DNA of 17,288 nt from ZC4RG30 sp040508085 (GTDB lineage: Bacteria > Pseudomonadota > Gammaproteobacteria > Steroidobacterales > Steroidobacteraceae). The stretch lies in NCBI GenBank assembly GCA_040508085.1, contig JBEVNO010000170.1:1-17288 (forward strand). The letters run 5' to 3'. Below the pieces are notes generated by a model. That model saw nothing but the letters and a program-made list of their open reading frames with translations, was not told the origin of the DNA and made no database searches. Below, piece after piece: positions 1 to 8,277 of the stretch. The position numbers and the translations under genes were made by a program. Position 1 is the first letter of the stretch. Every line of letters starts with the position of its first letter.

Positions 1-381
1 CAACTCACCCCTGGTGAAACCCGGCTCATACCATTCGAATGATTGCACCGCAGCGAGCGAGGCGGAGCACGGCGTGCACAGTGCCACCGCACGGTTGCGA
101 CCCAGAAACCAAAGCTGCGCTTTCGCCCCGGCGGGTACGGTGTAAAGCATGCGCGTCGAGGCCGCCGGGGGCGCGGAGCGCTGCCACTTGTAGGAGGGCT
201 CCATGGCCTTGCAGCTGGCCTCCAGCGCAGCATGGGGCTGCGGCGCCGGAGGCGCAGGCCGCGCGACTTCCGGTACGGGCGGCATGACAGCGGGCCGCCG
301 CGTCGCGGCGCAAGCCGTGCACACCATCAGCAGCACTGCCATCAGCACGCGCAGAATTTCTTGCGGCAGCAATTTCAGCAT
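1..381 (-). CDS. Putative secreted protein or lipoprotein, 3' end cut by window edge
   Basis: This frame stays open from an ATG at 381 to the first base of the window, giving 127 codons without a stop, so only the N-terminal part is seen. Residues 1-24 form a signal sequence: Lys3, then a hydrophobic stretch ending LLMVCTACAA. A lipoprotein Cys24 is possible, but the -3 residue is Cys, which is not a canonical lipobox. A Pro/Ala-rich linker follows at about residues 29-50, then a less biased segment with paired cysteines (ALCTPCSA). GGAG lies 3 bases before the ATG, which is close for a ribosome site. The gene follows the FHA-protein gene on the same strand after a 121-base gap, so it may belong to the same transcription unit. 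I recognise no family. The signal sequence and codon pattern support a real gene; its function is unknown. Confidence 0.6.
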   Translation of the reverse strand, partial: MLKLLPQEILRVLMAVLLMVCTACAATRRPAVMPPVPEVARPAPPAPQPHAALEASCKAMEPSYKWQRSAPPAASTRMLYTVPAGAKAQLWFLGRNRAVALCTPCSASLAAVQSFEWYEPGFTRGEL

Positions 382-461
382 GGTCTCCGGTATTGAATCA
401 GACAAAGACCATACGGGGGAAATTCACGGCGCGGCAACGCGGGCATGTTCCCGTTCATGCA

Positions 462-467
462 GTTATA
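462..467 (-). promoter_or_regulatory. Possible -10 element (TATAAC) in the FHA/secreted-protein gap
   Basis: The 121-base gap between the FHA-protein stop and the secreted-protein start contains TATAAC on the minus strand, a 5-of-6 match to TATAAT, about 80 bases before the ATG at 381. I see no good -35 match 16-18 bases upstream, so this is only a hint that the secreted gene may have its own promoter. Nothing else in the gap is recognisable. Confidence 0.2.
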
Positions 468-502
468 GTGACAGGCCCGGCGACGCCATCAGAGCCTCCC
501 GA

Positions 503-1495
503 TCAATCCGCTGCATCGAAGATGGGGCTTTCCAGCAGTGACTGCTGCCGATTGCGGTTGGCCTCCCGCTTGAGCGCCGCAACGTCCCCGAGAAAGTCTG
601 CTGAATCCGTGCTGGGGGCGAGCCGCAACGCCTGCGGGTAGATCCTGGCACCTGCTTCCACCCGGTTCACGGTGCGCGGATCCAGTTGCAGTTCCGCCAG
701 CCACCACACGCCACCAACGAGAAACGGCGCCAGCATTGCCAACGACAGGGCCAGCACGCGCTGGAAATTCGTCGCCTTGCGTATATGCAGGTAGGCAGCG
801 CCCAGCGCTATCAGCAGTGCCACGACGATCATCACAGCACCCAGCCAGCGCCACTGCATGGCGAAAGCCGCAAGGCCATGCGACCAGTAGCCCCACATCC
901 ACAAGGCGACGCACCATGCCGCGATGGACAAGTGCATCCTTACTTGCCACGCGCCGACGGAGAGCCGGGATACCAGCGCCCAGCTTGCAACCCACAGCGT
1001 GAGACCGGCAATCAGGACCAGTTCGGCAACCAGCATCTGCTGTCCCAGTTGCTCCGGCGCGCGGGTCCACAACAGGAACGCGACAAATGCGAAGCACAGC
1101 ATCAGGCCCGTCAAAGCCAGCTGCGAGCGATGGCGCCGCAGCAGATCACGGCGGAACAGGCGCTCGGGCGGCAGCGACTCCTCCACGGTACGCACGCGCA
1201 CCACGGTCCGGCCGACGACCAGCTCTGCGTGTGCGACGATGCGGCCATCCTGCGGATGGATGCGATGGCCCTTGATGCGTGTGCCGTTGAGGGTGCCGAG
1301 ATCGCGCACCAGCGCCCTGCCGTCCTGCTGCAGCACCAGCAGCACATGCTCGGGTGCCGCAAATGCGTCGTCGATGGCCACATCGCAGGCGATGCTGCGG
1401 CCGATGCGCAACTGTGTGCCCACGCCCGCTGCTCGCTGGCGCAATTGCACCTGGCCATGCACATCGAGCACTTCGACCAGCATCACGGCTTCCAT
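503..1495 (-). CDS. FHA-domain membrane protein with about five transmembrane segments
   Basis: The 330-residue protein starts with a forkhead-associated domain (about residues 5-103), seen from LRIGRS at 29-34, a conserved-type His50 and LGTLNGT at 66-72. FHA domains bind phosphothreonine peptides. Here the Ser expected three residues before the His is Ala47, so binding may be altered or lost. A basic stretch (about 111-123) leads into five hydrophobic segments near 126-144, 154-177, 186-204, 218-237 and 247-268, then a polar tail of about 60 residues. By the positive-inside rule the FHA domain should be cytoplasmic and the tail periplasmic. The upstream protease stop overlaps the internal Met5 codon (TGATG at 1485-1481), so initiation is either at 1495 or, translationally coupled, at 1483. 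The pairing with a secreted protease suggests phospho-signalling linked to envelope proteolysis, but that is inference. Confidence 0.85.
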   Translation of the reverse strand: MEAVMLVEVLDVHGQVQLRQRAAGVGTQLRIGRSIACDVAIDDAFAAPEHVLLVLQQDGRALVRDLGTLNGTRIKGHRIHPQDGRIVAHAELVVGRTVVRVRTVEESLPPERLFRRDLLRRHRSQLALTGLMLCFAFVAFLLWTRAPEQLGQQMLVAELVLIAGLTLWVASWALVSRLSVGAWQVRMHLSIAAWCVALWMWGYWSHGLAAFAMQWRWLGAVMIVVALLIALGAAYLHIRKATNFQRVLALSLAMLAPFLVGGVWWLAELQLDPRTVNRVEAGARIYPQALRLAPSTDSADFLGDVAALKREANRNRQQSLLESPIFDAAD

Positions 1496-2856
1496 TGCAT
1501 GGTCCCCATGAAGCGCCGCACGAACTGCATGCCCGGTTCGAACCCCACCCCGCCCAGATCGAGCTGGGTGATGACCGCCTGCCCGGTGCTGTTGATGCTC
1601 GTCACCGTCACCGCCAGGTCGTACAGCGCGGAGAAGAGTCGGTACTGGCGCGCACAGATCATCACGCGCGCGTCGAAGCCGTCCAGCGCCACCAGCGCAT
1701 TGCGGCAGGCATATGCGGCCACGTCGCGCTCGGAACCGCTGCGCCGGTAGTCATCCACGATGCTGTTGATACGCTGCACGAACTGCAGCGGCTGCAATCC
1801 CTGCGAGCGCACCACCCGATGCTGGAACTGCACGCTGCCCACCTCAAGCTCGGGCTGCAGCAGGATGCCGACGCGGGCGGAACAGGTGATGGTCTCCACT
1901 TGCAGCCGGCGCCGCGCTTCACTGGCCCCGTTGGTGCCGCATTCGAAGGCGGGACCGATGCGGGTGGGCAACTGGTAGCCCGATACCGTCTGCGTGGCCG
2001 GTGGCCGTGGTCCAGGCCCCAGCACCGCTGCCTCATAAGTGAGCGCCTGCACGGCAATCAGGTTGCGAACCTGCTGCGCGCTGAACTGCTGGTCCAGCGG
2101 CTCCCCTGAGCGGCGCAGCAGTGCATCGATATGGCGGGCTGGTACCACGAAACCCACCAGCTGCCGCGCGGCGATCACCGATACATTCACGCCGTACACC
2201 CCGCCGCCGGCATCCAGCGCCGGCCCACCGGACATGCCGCTGTTGATGGCGCCGGTGTAGTGGATGCGCTGCTCGAAACCGCTGGCCACCAGCCCGTTGG
2301 CCACACCTTCGGTGATCGTCAGTCCGAGGTTGAGCGGGAATCCGATGGAGTACGCGCGCGCACCTTGCTGCGGAATCGCAGTGCGCAGGCGCAGCGGTGG
2401 CAGCCGCAGCTCATCTGCCTTGACTACAGCCAGGTCATTGCGCACATCCACGGCATAGACCCGCAGCCGGCCACTGCGGTTGTCCGAGGTCACGTATTCA
2501 AGCCGATAGCGCTGCGGGTGCAGCACGGCATCAGCCACCACGTGGTAGTTGGTGACGATGAAGCCGTCCTCGCCTACCGCAAACCCGCTGCCGTGGAAAG
2601 CACTGCTGGCGGCATCGCCGAAGAAGCCGCGGATCTGCACCACCGAATCGCGGGCCTGGTCCAGCCGTACACGGGCGGCATTGGACAGCGGCAGCTCGGC
2701 AAGGTCCGGTTCATCCGGCAGCGGTTCAACGGCTGGGGGCGCCACCGGGACAGGTACGGCCGCAGGCTGCTGCTCTGCAGCCCGTAGCGGGGCCGCGACA
2801 TCGCACGCAAGGCTGGCAACCAGGCACAGGACCGCAACGAAGTGGCCAGGACGCAT
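1483..2856 (-). CDS. Secreted trypsin-like serine protease without a PDZ domain
   Basis: The 457-residue protein has an N-terminal signal sequence (about 1-27; hydrophobic core FVAVLCLVASLAC) and a Pro-rich linker (about 31-50). A chymotrypsin-fold domain covers roughly 65-250. The catalytic triad reads His105 (TNYHVVAD), Asp141 (RNDLAVVKAD) and Ser209 (NSGMSGGPAL), the arrangement of HtrA/DegP-type proteases. No PDZ domain follows. Instead there is a domain of about 200 residues that I do not recognise, with four cysteines (306, 325, 384, 401) that could form two disulfides in the periplasm. A lipoprotein form through SLAC (Cys18) is possible but the lipobox is not canonical. The gene lies 30 bases after lysS and overlaps the FHA-protein gene, so the three are probably cotranscribed. 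Substrate is unknown; the protease call is strong. Confidence 0.9.
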   Translation of the reverse strand: MRPGHFVAVLCLVASLACDVAAPLRAAEQQPAAVPVPVAPPAVEPLPDEPDLAELPLSNAARVRLDQARDSVVQIRGFFGDAASSAFHGSGFAVGEDGFIVTNYHVVADAVLHPQRYRLEYVTSDNRSGRLRVYAVDVRNDLAVVKADELRLPPLRLRTAIPQQGARAYSIGFPLNLGLTITEGVANGLVASGFEQRIHYTGAINSGMSGGPALDAGGGVYGVNVSVIAARQLVGFVVPARHIDALLRRSGEPLDQQFSAQQVRNLIAVQALTYEAAVLGPGPRPPATQTVSGYQLPTRIGPAFECGTNGASEARRRLQVETITCSARVGILLQPELEVGSVQFQHRVVRSQGLQPLQFVQRINSIVDDYRRSGSERDVAAYACRNALVALDGFDARVMICARQYRLFSALYDLAVTVTSINSTGQAVITQLDLGGVGFEPGMQFVRRFMGTMQWKP

Positions 2857-2886
2857 GGGCCTAGCTTAGCGCCGTCGGCCGCTCGA

Positions 2887-4422
2887 TCAAGGCGCTTCGG
2901 GCCGCACCTGCGGGAACAGCAGCACGTCGCGGATGGCGGCCTGGTCGGTGATGAACATCACCAGCCGATCCACGCCGATGCCCAGGCCCGCTGTTGGTGG
3001 CATGCCGTATTCCAGCGCGCGGATGTAGTCCGCGTCGTAGAACATGGCCTCGTCATCACCGGCATCCTTGCGCTCCACCTGCGCGCGGAAACGGGCCGCC
3101 TGGTCCTCGGCATCGTTCAGCTCCGAGAAGCCGTTGGCCAGCTCGCGCCCGGCCATGAAGAATTCGAAGCGGTCGGTGAGGAACGGGTCGCCGTCACTGG
3201 CGCGCGACAGCGGCGAGACTTCGGCCGGATAGGCATGGATGAAGGTGGGTTCCAGCAGCGTCTGCTCCACCGTGTGGTCGAAAATGGTGGTCAGCAACTT
3301 GCCGGCACCGTCCGACCGCTCGACCTTCGCACCCAGCTTCGCACACCAGTCGCGCAGGTAATCCACGTCGCGCAGGCGTGCCACATCGATGCCCGGGTTC
3401 TGCGCGACGACGGCATCGGCCATTGTGATGCGGCGGAAGGGCCGCTGCAGATCATATTCACGACCCTGGTAGGTGAGGCGCGCGACCTCCCCGTGCGTGA
3501 CGCGCACCAGCGCGGCCACCAGCTCCTCGGTGAGATCCATCAGGTCGCGGTAATCCGCGTAGGCCCAGTACAGCTCCATCATGGTGAACTCGGGGTTGTG
3601 CCGGGTGGACAGCCCCTCGTTGCGGAAATTGCGGTTGATCTCGTAGACCTTCTCGAAGCCGCCTACCACCAGGCGCTTCAGGTACAGCTCCGGCGCGATG
3701 CGCAGGTACATCTGCATGTCGAGCGCGTTGTGGTGCGTGACGAAGGGCCGGGCCACGGCGCCGCCGGGGATGGGCTGCATCATCGGCGTTTCCACTTCCA
3801 TGAAGCCGCGCGCATCCAGCTGGCTGCGCAGTTCGCGCACCATGCGCGTGCGCGCCGCAAACACCTTGCGCGAATCCTCGTTGACGATGAGATCCACGTA
3901 GCGCTGCCGATAGCGCGTATCGACATCGGCCAGGCCGTGCCACTTGTCGGGCAGCGGGCGCAGGGACTTCACCAGCAGGCGCAGCGCGCTGACCTTCACC
4001 GACAGTTCGCCGGTACGGGTACGGAACAACGTGCCCTCGGCGCCTATGGTGTCGCCCACATCCCAGCCCTTGAAGGCGTCGTAAACGCCGGACAAGGCAG
4101 TGGCCTGCAGGAACAGCTGGATGCGACCAGTGGGATCCGAGATCGTGGCGAAGCTGGCCTTGCCCATGACGCGCTTGGCCATCATGCGACCGGCGACCTT
4201 CACGTGGATGGCGGCGGCCTCAAGCTCCGCCACCGTCGCTGCGGCCTGTGTGGACTGCAGCTCGCCGGCGTAGTGCGTGCGGCGGAAATCGTTGGGAAAG
4301 GCATTGCCCAGCTGGCGCAGCGCCGCGAGCTTGGCGCGCCGCTCGGCGATCAGCTTGTTCTCATCCGGCGGCTCGGCACCGGGCGGCAGGGTCTCGTTGG
4401 GACCGCGGGTCTGCTCAACCAT
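2887..4422 (-). CDS. lysS: Lysyl-tRNA synthetase, class II
   Basis: LysS charges tRNA-Lys with lysine in the cytoplasm. The 511-residue length fits the bacterial family (about 505 in E. coli). An N-terminal OB-fold anticodon-binding domain covers about residues 70-155 (VKVAGRMMAKRVMGKASF). The class II catalytic core follows, with motif 2 around FRNEGLSTRHNPEF (266-279) and motif 3 GLGIGVDRLV (479-488), which includes Arg486. I chose the ATG at 4422, 4 bases after the prfB stop, because the frame upstream of it lies inside prfB and has no family resemblance. An AAGGCGGGG stretch just upstream may serve as ribosome site. recJ-prfB-lysS order is also known from E. coli and suggests cotranscription. 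Confidence 0.98.
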   Translation of the reverse strand: MVEQTRGPNETLPPGAEPPDENKLIAERRAKLAALRQLGNAFPNDFRRTHYAGELQSTQAAATVAELEAAAIHVKVAGRMMAKRVMGKASFATISDPTGRIQLFLQATALSGVYDAFKGWDVGDTIGAEGTLFRTRTGELSVKVSALRLLVKSLRPLPDKWHGLADVDTRYRQRYVDLIVNEDSRKVFAARTRMVRELRSQLDARGFMEVETPMMQPIPGGAVARPFVTHHNALDMQMYLRIAPELYLKRLVVGGFEKVYEINRNFRNEGLSTRHNPEFTMMELYWAYADYRDLMDLTEELVAALVRVTHGEVARLTYQGREYDLQRPFRRITMADAVVAQNPGIDVARLRDVDYLRDWCAKLGAKVERSDGAGKLLTTIFDHTVEQTLLEPTFIHAYPAEVSPLSRASDGDPFLTDRFEFFMAGRELANGFSELNDAEDQAARFRAQVERKDAGDDEAMFYDADYIRALEYGMPPTAGLGIGVDRLVMFITDQAAIRDVLLFPQVRPEAP

Positions 4423-4426
4423 ATGC

Positions 4427-5528
4427 TTACAACCCCGCCTTGAGGCTGGCTTCCATGAACTGGTCAAGATCCCCGTCCAGGACCTTGTCGGTGGCGCCCA
4501 CCTCGACATTGGTGCGCAGATCCTTGATCCGTGACTGGTCGAGCACGTACGAACGGATCTGGTTGCCCCAGCTGACGTCGGATTTGGAGTCTTCCAGCAC
4601 CTGGGCCGCCGCGTTGCGCTTGTTCACTTCCAGCTCGTAGAGTTTCGCCTTCAGCATCTTCATCGCGGTGGCGCGGTTCTTGTGCTGGCTGCGCTCGCCC
4701 TGGCAGGCCACGACAATGCCCGATGGCAGATGGCGCAGCCGCACCGCCGACTCGGTCTTGTTGACGTGCTGGCCGCCAGCGCCGCTGGACCTGAACACAT
4801 CCATCTCGATGTCGGCCGGGTTCAGGTCGATCTTGATGTCATCGTCGATCTGCGGCGAGATGAACACCGAGGAAAACGAGGTGTGGCGACGATTGCCTGA
4901 ATCGAACGGGCTCTTGCGCACCAGCCGGTGCACGCCGGTTTCGGTGCGCAACCAGCCATAGGCATAGTCGCCCTCGAAGGCCAGCGTGCAGCTCTTGATG
5001 CCCGCGACTTCACCGGGGTTTGAATCCATCACTTCGGTCTTGTAGCCGCGCGCGGCGCCCCAGCGCAGATACATGCGCATCAGCATCTGGGCCCAGTCCT
5101 GGGCTTCAGTGCCACCGGCACCGGCCTGGATATCCAGATAGGCGCTGTGGGCATCCATCTCGCCGCGGAACATGCGGCGGAACTCCAGCCCGCGAACGCT
5201 GGCTTCGAGCTTCGGGACTTCGCTCTCGATGCTGGCGAAGGCTTCGGCGTCGTCCTCCGCCTCAGCCATCTCCAGCAGTTCCAGGGCATTGGTCAGCGCG
5301 GCGCTGGCGCCATCCAGCTCGCCCAGGTCCGCGCTCAGGCGCGCTCGTTCACGCCCCAGCTCCTGGGCCCGCTCCGGCTGGGCCCACACATCCGGCAGCT
5401 CCAGCTCACCGACGACTTCCTCGAGACGCTCTTTCTTGGCGTCGTAGTCAAAGAAACCCCCGGAGCGACAGGGCACGCTCGGAGAGGTCACGCAGGGTCT
5501 TCTTGAGTATTCCGGTTTCTAAGGGCAT
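4427..5528 (-). CDS. prfB: Peptide chain release factor 2 (needs programmed +1 frameshift)
   Basis: RF2 ends translation at UGA and UAA codons on the ribosome. The gene is in two frames. Codons 1-26 (from the ATG at 5528, ending SLRGFL) stop at an in-frame TGA at 5450-5448; the remaining 340 residues (DYDAKKERLEEV onward) continue in the +1 frame to the TAA at 4427. The joined product is 366 residues, against 365 in E. coli. The stop-codon recognition motif SPF lies at 206-208 and the catalytic GGQ at 251-253 (SSGAGGQHVNKT). The residue matching Thr246 of E. coli K-12 is Ser247, the more usual small residue. The gene sits 32 bases after recJ and 4 bases before lysS. A conceptual single-frame start at 5491 would give a wrong N-terminus. 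Very sure. Confidence 0.97.
5447..5461 (-). promoter_or_regulatory. prfB programmed +1 frameshift site
   Basis: On the minus strand the run reads GGGGG (5461-5457), TTT, CTT (5453-5451), TGA (5450-5448), C. This has the geometry of the E. coli RF2 autoregulatory site: a Shine-Dalgarno-like purine run 3 bases before a slippery CTT, followed by TGA-C. When RF2 is scarce the ribosome pauses at TGA and slips forward one base, restoring the frame at GAC (Asp27). This gives negative feedback on RF2 level. Confidence 0.95.
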
Positions 5529-5560
5529 GGAAATCGCTGCTGTCGCACGGGAACCGGCGA

Positions 5561-7288
5561 TTATACCGGGGATTCGACATGCTCGATCAGCAGCTGCAGG
5601 CGGCGCTCGCCCTGCCAGTGGTTGATGTCCAGGCGATACCCGACGCGCAGTCGTCCGCCCGGCGGCACCTTGAAGCGTTCGCCATCCAGCAGGTTGAAGG
5701 CGATCGCGTCGAAGCGGGCCCGCGAGCCCACCGGCCGCAGCCAGTACTTCACGTGTTTGTCGCCCACCACACGCGCCGACTCCACATCGAAATCGCCATG
5801 GAAGCTGGGCTCCGGAAACGCCTGTCCCCACGGGCCTGCGTTGCGCAGCAACTGCGCGGTGGCGAGCGAGATGTCGCTCTCGGCCAGTTCGCCGTCGGTC
5901 CATATGCAATCGTCAGGCTCGACCTGCGCCAGCACCTCGGCCACGGCCGCGTCGAAGGCGCGTGCGAAGCGGTCCAGCTCCGCACGGGGTATGGTGAGGC
6001 CGGCCGCCATTGCGTGGCCACCGAAGCGCGTGATCAACCCCGGGTAGCGCGACGATACGGCTTCCAGCACGTCACGCACATGCACCCCGGGGATGGACCG
6101 CGCCGAGCCACGCAGTTCCTCCCCCTCGCCGCCCGGTGCAAAGGCGATCACCGGGCGGCCAACGCGATCCTTGATGCGACTGGCCACCAGGCCCACCACG
6201 CCCTGATGCCAGCCCGCGTCGAACAGCGACAATCCAGCATGGCGCTCGCCATCCTTCCATACGGCAAGGCCACGCACCGCGGCCTGCGCCGCAGCCTGCA
6301 TGTCGCCTTCGATCTGGCGGCGCTGCCGGTTCAGTTCATCCAGCTGTACGGCGAGCTGACGCGCTTCCACCGCATCGGTTGCCAGCAGGCAGCGGATGCC
6401 GATGCTCATGTCATCGAGCCTGCCGGCGGCATTCAGGCGCGGACCCACCGCGAAGCCCAGGTCCGCTGCAACCACGGTGGCCAGTTCGCGCTGTGCCACC
6501 TCAAGCAACGCCCGCACGCCGGGCGTGCAGGCGCCGGCCCGCATGCGCATCAGCCCTTGCGCGACCAGCACACGATTGTTGGCATCCAGCGGCACCAGAT
6601 CGGCAACGGTGCCCAATGCCACCAGATCCAGCCAGTGCGCAATGCTGCGGGCACCGGCCCGCCAGCGGCCACGCTCCTGCAACAGCCGCTGCAGCGCGAC
6701 CAGCACGTAGAACGCCACCCCCACGCCAGCCAGCGCCCGGCTGGCAAAGGCGCTGCCGCGCAGGTTCGGATTCACCATCACGGTGGCCGCGGGCAGCTGC
6801 TCGCCCGGCAGGTGGTGGTCGGTGACCAGCACCTCGGCACCAAGAGCCAGTGCGGCCAGCACGCCTTCGATGCTCGACACACCGTTGTCGACGGTCACCA
6901 GCAATGTCGGCCGCAGGGCGCGCGCCTGCTCCACCAGGCCAGGTGTCAGCCCATAACCGAGACGGAAACGGTCGGGCACCAGGAAATCGACTGCGGCGAA
7001 GCCCCACTCGCGCAGCGCATGCATCATCAATGCGGTGCTGGTAGCGCCATCCGCATCGAAATCCCCCACGATCAGCACGCGGCCATCGATATGCCGCAGC
7101 AACAGCTCGGCGGCCTCACCGACCTGGGCCAACGTACCCACCGGCAACAGGGCCTCGAGCCCGGTGGCCAGCTGGCGGCCATCTGCAATGCGGCGCGCGG
7201 CGTAGATCCGCTGCAGCAGCGGCGGCAGGTCCGCGGGCAGCACGCTGTCCCCGCAGGGGCGTGCGCGCAGCGGCCGGATCGCGTTCAC
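5561..7288 (-). CDS. recJ: Single-stranded-DNA-specific 5'-3' exonuclease RecJ
   Basis: RecJ degrades single-stranded DNA 5' to 3' in RecF-pathway recombination and in mismatch and base-excision repair. The 575-residue product (577 in E. coli) has the DHH phosphoesterase motifs: VGDFDADGATS (74-84), VDNGVSS (133-139) and the DHH triad TDHHLPG (Asp157-His158-His159). The DHHA1 glycine motif FGGHAMAAGL comes later, and the C-terminal region is OB-like. I chose the GTG at 7288 because it overlaps the upstream stop as GTGA and puts the family-typical LPADLPPLLQRIYA at residues 17-30. The same frame is open much further upstream, but that stretch is antisense-free overlap with the rpfE-like gene and has no RecJ resemblance. 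It ends 32 bases before prfB. Confidence 0.96.
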   Translation of the reverse strand: MNAIRPLRARPCGDSVLPADLPPLLQRIYAARRIADGRQLATGLEALLPVGTLAQVGEAAELLLRHIDGRVLIVGDFDADGATSTALMMHALREWGFAAVDFLVPDRFRLGYGLTPGLVEQARALRPTLLVTVDNGVSSIEGVLAALALGAEVLVTDHHLPGEQLPAATVMVNPNLRGSAFASRALAGVGVAFYVLVALQRLLQERGRWRAGARSIAHWLDLVALGTVADLVPLDANNRVLVAQGLMRMRAGACTPGVRALLEVAQRELATVVAADLGFAVGPRLNAAGRLDDMSIGIRCLLATDAVEARQLAVQLDELNRQRRQIEGDMQAAAQAAVRGLAVWKDGERHAGLSLFDAGWHQGVVGLVASRIKDRVGRPVIAFAPGGEGEELRGSARSIPGVHVRDVLEAVSSRYPGLITRFGGHAMAAGLTIPRAELDRFARAFDAAVAEVLAQVEPDDCIWTDGELAESDISLATAQLLRNAGPWGQAFPEPSFHGDFDVESARVVGDKHVKYWLRPVGSRARFDAIAFNLLDGERFKVPPGGRLRVGYRLDINHWQGERRLQLLIEHVESPV

Positions 7289-8277
7289 GACTGCACCGCC
7301 TGCCACCACGCGCGCCGGCGGCGCAGCCAGCGCAGCGGCGAGCGCGACGGCAGCTGCCATGCACTGCGTCCGATCTGCAGCCGCAATGCACGGATCGCGC
7401 CGGCCCGCCATGCATGCCACGCAGGCTCGAACCATCGGGCTTCCAGCGCCTGCCATTGGTCGCGCGCATCCAGCGCTGCGGCGGTGGCCGCAATGACCAG
7501 CGCATCGGGGGCGCTCTGCGCCAGCGGCCAGTCCACGCCCGCGGTGACGCAGGGCACGCCGCAGTGAAGCGCAAGCCCGGCGACCCAGGGGTCCGGTCCA
7601 GAAGGCGACAGCACCACGCCTGGCAGCGAGCCGAACGTTGGCAACGCGAGCGCATGACCGCCACCCGAGAACCAGAGGCAGTTGAGCGGGGGCTGGCGCC
7701 TGGCCTCGCGCATCGCATTCAAGGGATGGGCCGCCAGCCACATCTCCACCTCGGCCCCGAGCCGCCGCAAGTTGCGCTCGGCCTCACCCGCGGCGGCGCT
7801 GCGCGCGAGCGGCTGGCCGAGCAGCGTGTGTGGATCCGCATCGCGTGCAGCAGCGGCGCAGGCAGCCTGCATGACCCACCCTCCGGGCACCGCGTGCAGC
7901 AACAGCTGGTCGGCACCGAATTCGCGGTTGAACGCGTCACGCCAGGCTTCGCGCTCGACAGCATCCAGCGCCAGGATGCCATCGGCAGGCAGATGTACGC
8001 GGCTCATGCCAGGCACCACATGCAATGCCGTCACCAGGCACAGCGGCGTGCCGGACGCGAGCTCGGGCAGGCCGCGCGCCACCAAGGCAATCGCCGGCAG
8101 GGAAGCGTCCGCGGCTTGCAGGGCCTGCAATACGCCGGCTCGCCAATCGGGTGCATTGTCCAGGCGGCGTGCAGCGGCCAGCAGGCTGTCCAGCGCCGGC
8201 AAGGGGGGCGGAGCGGTCGCCTGGGCATGGCCGTCCTCCGGCAACAACGGCCCGGGCGTCGCGATCAGCAAGGTCAT
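7285..8277 (-). CDS. RpfE-like / phosphoglycerate-mutase-like protein (COG4255 type)
   Basis: The 330-residue protein has the signature AAHPLNAMRE (about 182-191) followed by PPLNCLWFSGGG (196-207). It matches the HP-x-N ... N-x-LWFWGGG pattern I recall for the family annotated as RpfE regulatory protein or cofactor-independent phosphoglycerate-mutase-like protein. I see no complete phosphatase active site and no signal peptide, so it is probably cytoplasmic. In Xanthomonas, rpfE lies beside recJ, prfB and lysS, and the same order here supports the call. The stop overlaps the recJ GTG by 4 bases, so the two are likely coupled. The first 80 residues are Ala/Pro/Leu-rich and diverged. The biochemical function of the family is not established. 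Confidence 0.78.
   Translation of the reverse strand: MTLLIATPGPLLPEDGHAQATAPPPLPALDSLLAAARRLDNAPDWRAGVLQALQAADASLPAIALVARGLPELASGTPLCLVTALHVVPGMSRVHLPADGILALDAVEREAWRDAFNREFGADQLLLHAVPGGWVMQAACAAAARDADPHTLLGQPLARSAAAGEAERNLRRLGAEVEMWLAAHPLNAMREARRQPPLNCLWFSGGGHALALPTFGSLPGVVLSPSGPDPWVAGLALHCGVPCVTAGVDWPLAQSAPDALVIAATAAALDARDQWQALEARWFEPAWHAWRAGAIRALRLQIGRSAWQLPSRSPLRWLRRRRAWWQAVQS

Noticed and set aside
441..453. GGG-CATGTT-CCC short stem in the gap after the FHA gene
   Set aside because: It has a three-base stem and no T-run; too weak to call a terminator or operator.
39..541. Several plus-strand frames near the left edge
   Set aside because: They are antisense to the signal-peptide-bearing minus-strand gene or cross its upstream gap; repeated Arg/Ala/Gly composition, no start signals.
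2842..4443. Plus-strand open frame of 533 codons
   Set aside because: It is antisense to lysS; the composition is a mirror of the lysS codons.
5448..5909. Minus-strand frame of 153 codons ending at the prfB TGA
   Set aside because: Only its last 26 codons are real, as the zero-frame start of prfB; the rest lies in recJ in another frame.
5579..7567. Plus-strand open frame of 662 codons
   Set aside because: It is fully antisense to recJ, rich in His, Gln and Arg without family motifs, and typical of an antisense frame in GC-rich DNA.
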